In this document: positions 61,926-64,000 of the stretch, in pieces
Layout: each line of letters begins with the position of its first letter
Position numbering within the stretch: position 1 is the stretch's first letter
Assembly: GCF_000328625.1 (NCBI RefSeq)
Contig: NC_019978.1
Location: forward strand, 496,001 to 560,000
DNA: 64,000 nucleotides
Direction: 5' to 3'
Source of the DNA: Halobacteroides halobius DSM 5150
Lineage (GTDB): Bacteria > Bacillota > Halanaerobiia > Halobacteroidales > Halobacteroidaceae
Notes under the pieces: generated by a model
What the model was told of the DNA's origin: nothing
Seen by the model: only the letters and a program-made list of their open reading frames with translations
Database searches by the model: none
Made by a program: the position numbers and the translations under genes

Positions 61926-63254
61926 ATGAAAAAATTCTTTAAAGCTACTACGATTAGTTTATCTCTAGTACTAGTCTTAGTTTTATCATTTCCTACATTG
62001 GTTTCTTTTTATGGTTTGCCAAGTTATTGTCAAATTATAAAAGGTTCCCAACAATATTTAACTACCGACCTACCAATTGAAGTTCTAGTTAGTTCTACTA
62101 ACCCTACAAATCTAAAGATTAATGGACGTAAATTAACTCAAGAAGGAATAGGAGTTAATTTAACCTCTCCACTTGCTATTCAAGCTTCATCTCTAGGCCA
62201 ATATAATCTTCGCTTTGAATTATTTGGGGTTATACCATTACAGAGAATGACAGTTAATGTTATTCCTCAAGTTAAAGTTATCCCTAGTGGCCATTCGATT
62301 GGGGTTATATTAGAATCAAAGGGAATTATGGTTATCAAAGAATCATATGTTAAAGGTGTTAATGGCCAAAAGAAATATCCGGCTCAAAAGGCAGGAATAG
62401 AACTAGGAGATAGTTTATTAGCAGTTAATGGTATAGAAATAAGAAGTAAACAGCATTTAGCAAAATTAATCCAGAAATTTGGGAAGCAAGATAAAAAACT
62501 AAAATTCAAAGTAAAAGGACCGCGAGGAAGAATATCGTATAAAAAAGTTAAACCAATTAAGAATCAAGATGGTTACTATATGATTGGATTATATGTAGAT
62601 GATGGAGCAGCAGGAGTAGGAACTATGTCATTTTATATGCCTAACTCCGGTTATTATGGTGCTTTAGGGCATATGATTACTGAGGCTAATACGCAACAAA
62701 AGATTGATGTAGGTCAAGGTGAAATTGTTAAAGCTAGTATTTCAGGTATCACTCCTGGTCAAGAAGGACATCCAGGTGAGAAATTAGGAACTTTTTTCAG
62801 TGATGAAGGAGTATTAGGAAGTATTAAAAAAAATAACCGCTTTGGTATTTATGGGAAGTTATCAGTAAATCTTAAGAATCCTTATTTTAAAGACCCTATT
62901 CCGGTAGCTAGTGCTACAGAAGTAAAAACGGGCCCGGCTAAGATGTATACAGTAATTAGGGGGAGAAAAATAAAAGAATTTAATGTGCGGATTGAAGAGG
63001 TAAAGCGACAAAGAAGGCCAGCTGTGAAAGGTTTAGTAGTTAAAGTAGTTGATAATAAATTATTAAATGCAACTGGTGGAATTGTACAAGGTATGAGTGG
63101 GAGTCCAATTGTTCAAGATGGGAAGTTAGTAGGAATTGTAACGCATGTGTTTGTTAATGATTCTACTCGAGGTTACGGGATCTTGGCCCAATGGATGCTA
63201 ATGGAATCTAATTTTTTAAAAAAAGAAAATGAAACCAGAGAATTAGCTTCGTAA
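61926..63254 (+). CDS. spoIVB: SpoIVB serine peptidase
   Basis: 442 aa. Membrane helix at about residues 7-26, PDZ domain (about 110-205: [33 protein letters not shown]), and the SpoIVB peptidase domain with His in [10 protein letters not shown] and the catalytic Ser in [20 protein letters not shown]. In B. subtilis it is secreted by the forespore and triggers sigma-K activation. It precedes spo0A, the standard pairing. Confidence 0.95.
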   Translation: MKKFFKATTISLSLVLVLVLSFPTLVSFYGLPSYCQIIKGSQQYLTTDLPIEVLVSSTNPTNLKINGRKLTQEGIGVNLTSPLAIQASSLGQYNLRFELFGVIPLQRMTVNVIPQVKVIPSGHSIGVILESKGIMVIKESYVKGVNGQKKYPAQKAGIELGDSLLAVNGIEIRSKQHLAKLIQKFGKQDKKLKFKVKGPRGRISYKKVKPIKNQDGYYMIGLYVDDGAAGVGTMSFYMPNSGYYGALGHMITEANTQQKIDVGQGEIVKASISGITPGQEGHPGEKLGTFFSDEGVLGSIKKNNRFGIYGKLSVNLKNPYFKDPIPVASATEVKTGPAKMYTVIRGRKIKEFNVRIEEVKRQRRPAVKGLVVKVVDNKLLNATGGIVQGMSGSPIVQDGKLVGIVTHVFVNDSTRGYGILAQWMLMESNFLKKENETRELAS

Positions 63255-63268
63255 TTCTCTGGTTTTTT
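63232..63268 (+). terminator. Rho-independent terminator overlapping the spoIVB 3' end
   Basis: Perfect 13-bp stem AAACCAGAGAATT/AATTCTCTGGTTT with an 8-base loop, then TTTTTT. The left arm lies inside the spoIVB coding region and the stop codon is at the start of the right arm. Confidence 0.9.
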
Positions 63269-63286
63269 ATATTTTAAAAAAATTCC

Positions 63287-63313
63287 AGGAATTTCATATA
63301 AAATATAGAATAA
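63287..63313 (+). promoter_or_regulatory. Sigma-H promoter of spo0A
   Basis: AGGAATT, 11 bases, then ATAGAATAA. This fits the sigma-H consensus RnAGGAwww-n11/12-RnnGAATww fully at the core positions. In B. subtilis the sporulation promoter Ps of spo0A is read by sigma-H, so the wiring appears conserved. Confidence 0.75.
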
Positions 63314-63351
63314 ATAAAAAAAGAGATTGTATTTATAGGGAGGAAAAAGTA

Positions 63352-64000
63352 ATGGCTAAAGATGAGTCTAAGATTAAAGTTTTTCTAGCTGATGATAATA
63401 ATGATTTTTGTAATTTACTACAAGAGTATTTGACTCAGCAGGATGAGTTCGAAGTAGTAGGAATAGCAAATGATGGAACAGAAGTATTAGAGGAAATTGA
63501 TGATATAGAGCTTGATGTATTAGTATTAGATATTATTATGCCTCATTTAGATGGTGTAGGAGTTTTAGAAGAGTTACATAATAAAGATTTAATAAATCAA
63601 TTTAAAATAATTATGTTAACTGCTTTTGGGCAAGAAAATTTAACTCAACGAGTGGTTAATTTAGGAGCAGATTATTATATTTTAAAGCCATTTGATTTAG
63701 ATAAGTTATGTAAGAGGATTAAGCAAGTAACCAATCCTGTTTCTAATAGTGACTATGTAGTTAAGGGCCAAGAGCCTAAAAGAAAATCATTTAATCTTGA
63801 AGAAAGAATTACAGAGATTATGCATCAAATAGGAGTTCCAGCTCATATTAAAGGATACTTATATTTAAGAAAAGCTATTGAGATGGTAATTAATAAAGTA
63901 GAGTTATTAGGAGCAGTTACTAAAAAATTATATCCTACAGTAGCTGAAGAATTTGATACTACTGCTAGTAGAGTAGAAAGAGCTATCCGTCATGCAATTG
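63352..64000 (+). CDS. spo0A: Sporulation master regulator Spo0A, 3'-truncated by window
   Basis: 216 codons are visible and the frame is open at the window end. Receiver domain with the acidic pair in FLADDNNDF, phospho-acceptor Asp in [11 protein letters not shown], Thr in IIMLTAFG and Lys in YYILKPFD. The DNA-binding domain begins at about residue 155 ([23 protein letters not shown]) and includes [30 protein letters not shown] precedes the ATG. Confidence 0.95.
   Translation, partial: MAKDESKIKVFLADDNNDFCNLLQEYLTQQDEFEVVGIANDGTEVLEEIDDIELDVLVLDIIMPHLDGVGVLEELHNKDLINQFKIIMLTAFGQENLTQRVVNLGADYYILKPFDLDKLCKRIKQVTNPVSNSDYVVKGQEPKRKSFNLEERITEIMHQIGVPAHIKGYLYLRKAIEMVINKVELLGAVTKKLYPTVAEEFDTTASRVERAIRHAI

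Noticed and set aside
1-64000. tRNA and rRNA genes
   Set aside because: No tRNA-like cloverleaf with a T-arm GTTCRA motif or rRNA-like segment was noticed by reading; a covariance scan would be the proper test.

Overview
The window reads as one chromosomal stretch of a low-GC (by eye about one-third GC), endospore-forming, anaerobic, diderm Firmicute. The best fit is the order Halanaerobiales (Halobacteroidaceae-like, e.g. Halobacteroides, Orenia or Acetohalobium). This placement is inferred from gene content, not from a database search. Sporulation is shown by spoIIIAA-AH, spoIVB, spo0A and a GerM-like protein. An anaerobic lifestyle is suggested by NfnAB, a 2[4Fe-4S] ferredoxin, two FeoAB iron(II) importers and an Fe-type alcohol dehydrogenase. 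An outer membrane is suggested by a secreted beta-barrel-like protein ending in Phe, AMIN-domain amidases and a GspC/PilP-like gene.

Layout. 1-3.9 kb: two AMIN-domain N-acetylmuramoyl-alanine amidases and a GerM-like protein. 4-7.6 kb: murI, a decayed pabC-like fragment, a small palindromic element, then folE-folP-folB-folK. 7.7-13.9 kb: an iron locus with a DUF2325 protein, a flavodoxin, two nearly identical feoA-feoB pairs, a Fur-family regulator, a ferredoxin, a small zinc ribbon and several Fur-box-like palindromes. 14-19 kb: a 400-bp structured mobile element, an outer-membrane-like protein, two Gate-domain membrane proteins, an EamA transporter, ltaE and aroE. 19.1-25.3 kb: a small Cys-rich protein on the minus strand and a type IV pilus/type II secretion cluster (F protein, four prepilin-like proteins, PilM-N-O, PilP/GspC-like). 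25.4-30.4 kb: aroC-aroK-aroB-aroQ, an Xaa-Pro peptidase and efp. 30.5-36.7 kb: a sigma-70 factor and the whole spoIIIA operon. 36.8-43 kb: a carboxyltransferase fused to an AccB-type biotin carrier, accC, the Asp23/AmaP/DUF2273 envelope-stress genes, nusB and a Kae1/TsaD paralogue. 43-47.1 kb: alcohol dehydrogenase, a second inverted copy of the 400-bp element, and nfnAB. 47.2-64 kb: the conserved Firmicute order folD-xseA / xseB-ispA-dxs-tlyA-nadK-argR-recN-spoIVB-spo0A, split between xseA and xseB by about 5.5 kb of extra DNA.

The most unusual part is that extra DNA (about 49.3-54.8 kb). It holds a small excisionase-like HTH gene, a group II intron placed directly behind a terminator, and a ParM-type actin-like cassette: a winged-helix protein, the actin-like ATPase, a small C-terminally extended partner, a convergent Asn-rich protein and a one-TM protein. 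The actin-like protein and the Asn-rich protein end in the same short acidic motif (PYDxSQDE), written in different codons. I propose this as a chromosomal filament system with a shared docking tail. It is the leading candidate for something undescribed.

A second genome-scale signal is the heptamer GGGCCAA (either strand). I count about 60 copies by eye, where base composition predicts about two. It occurs in several reading frames and in terminators, and it is absent from the extra DNA between xseA and xseB.
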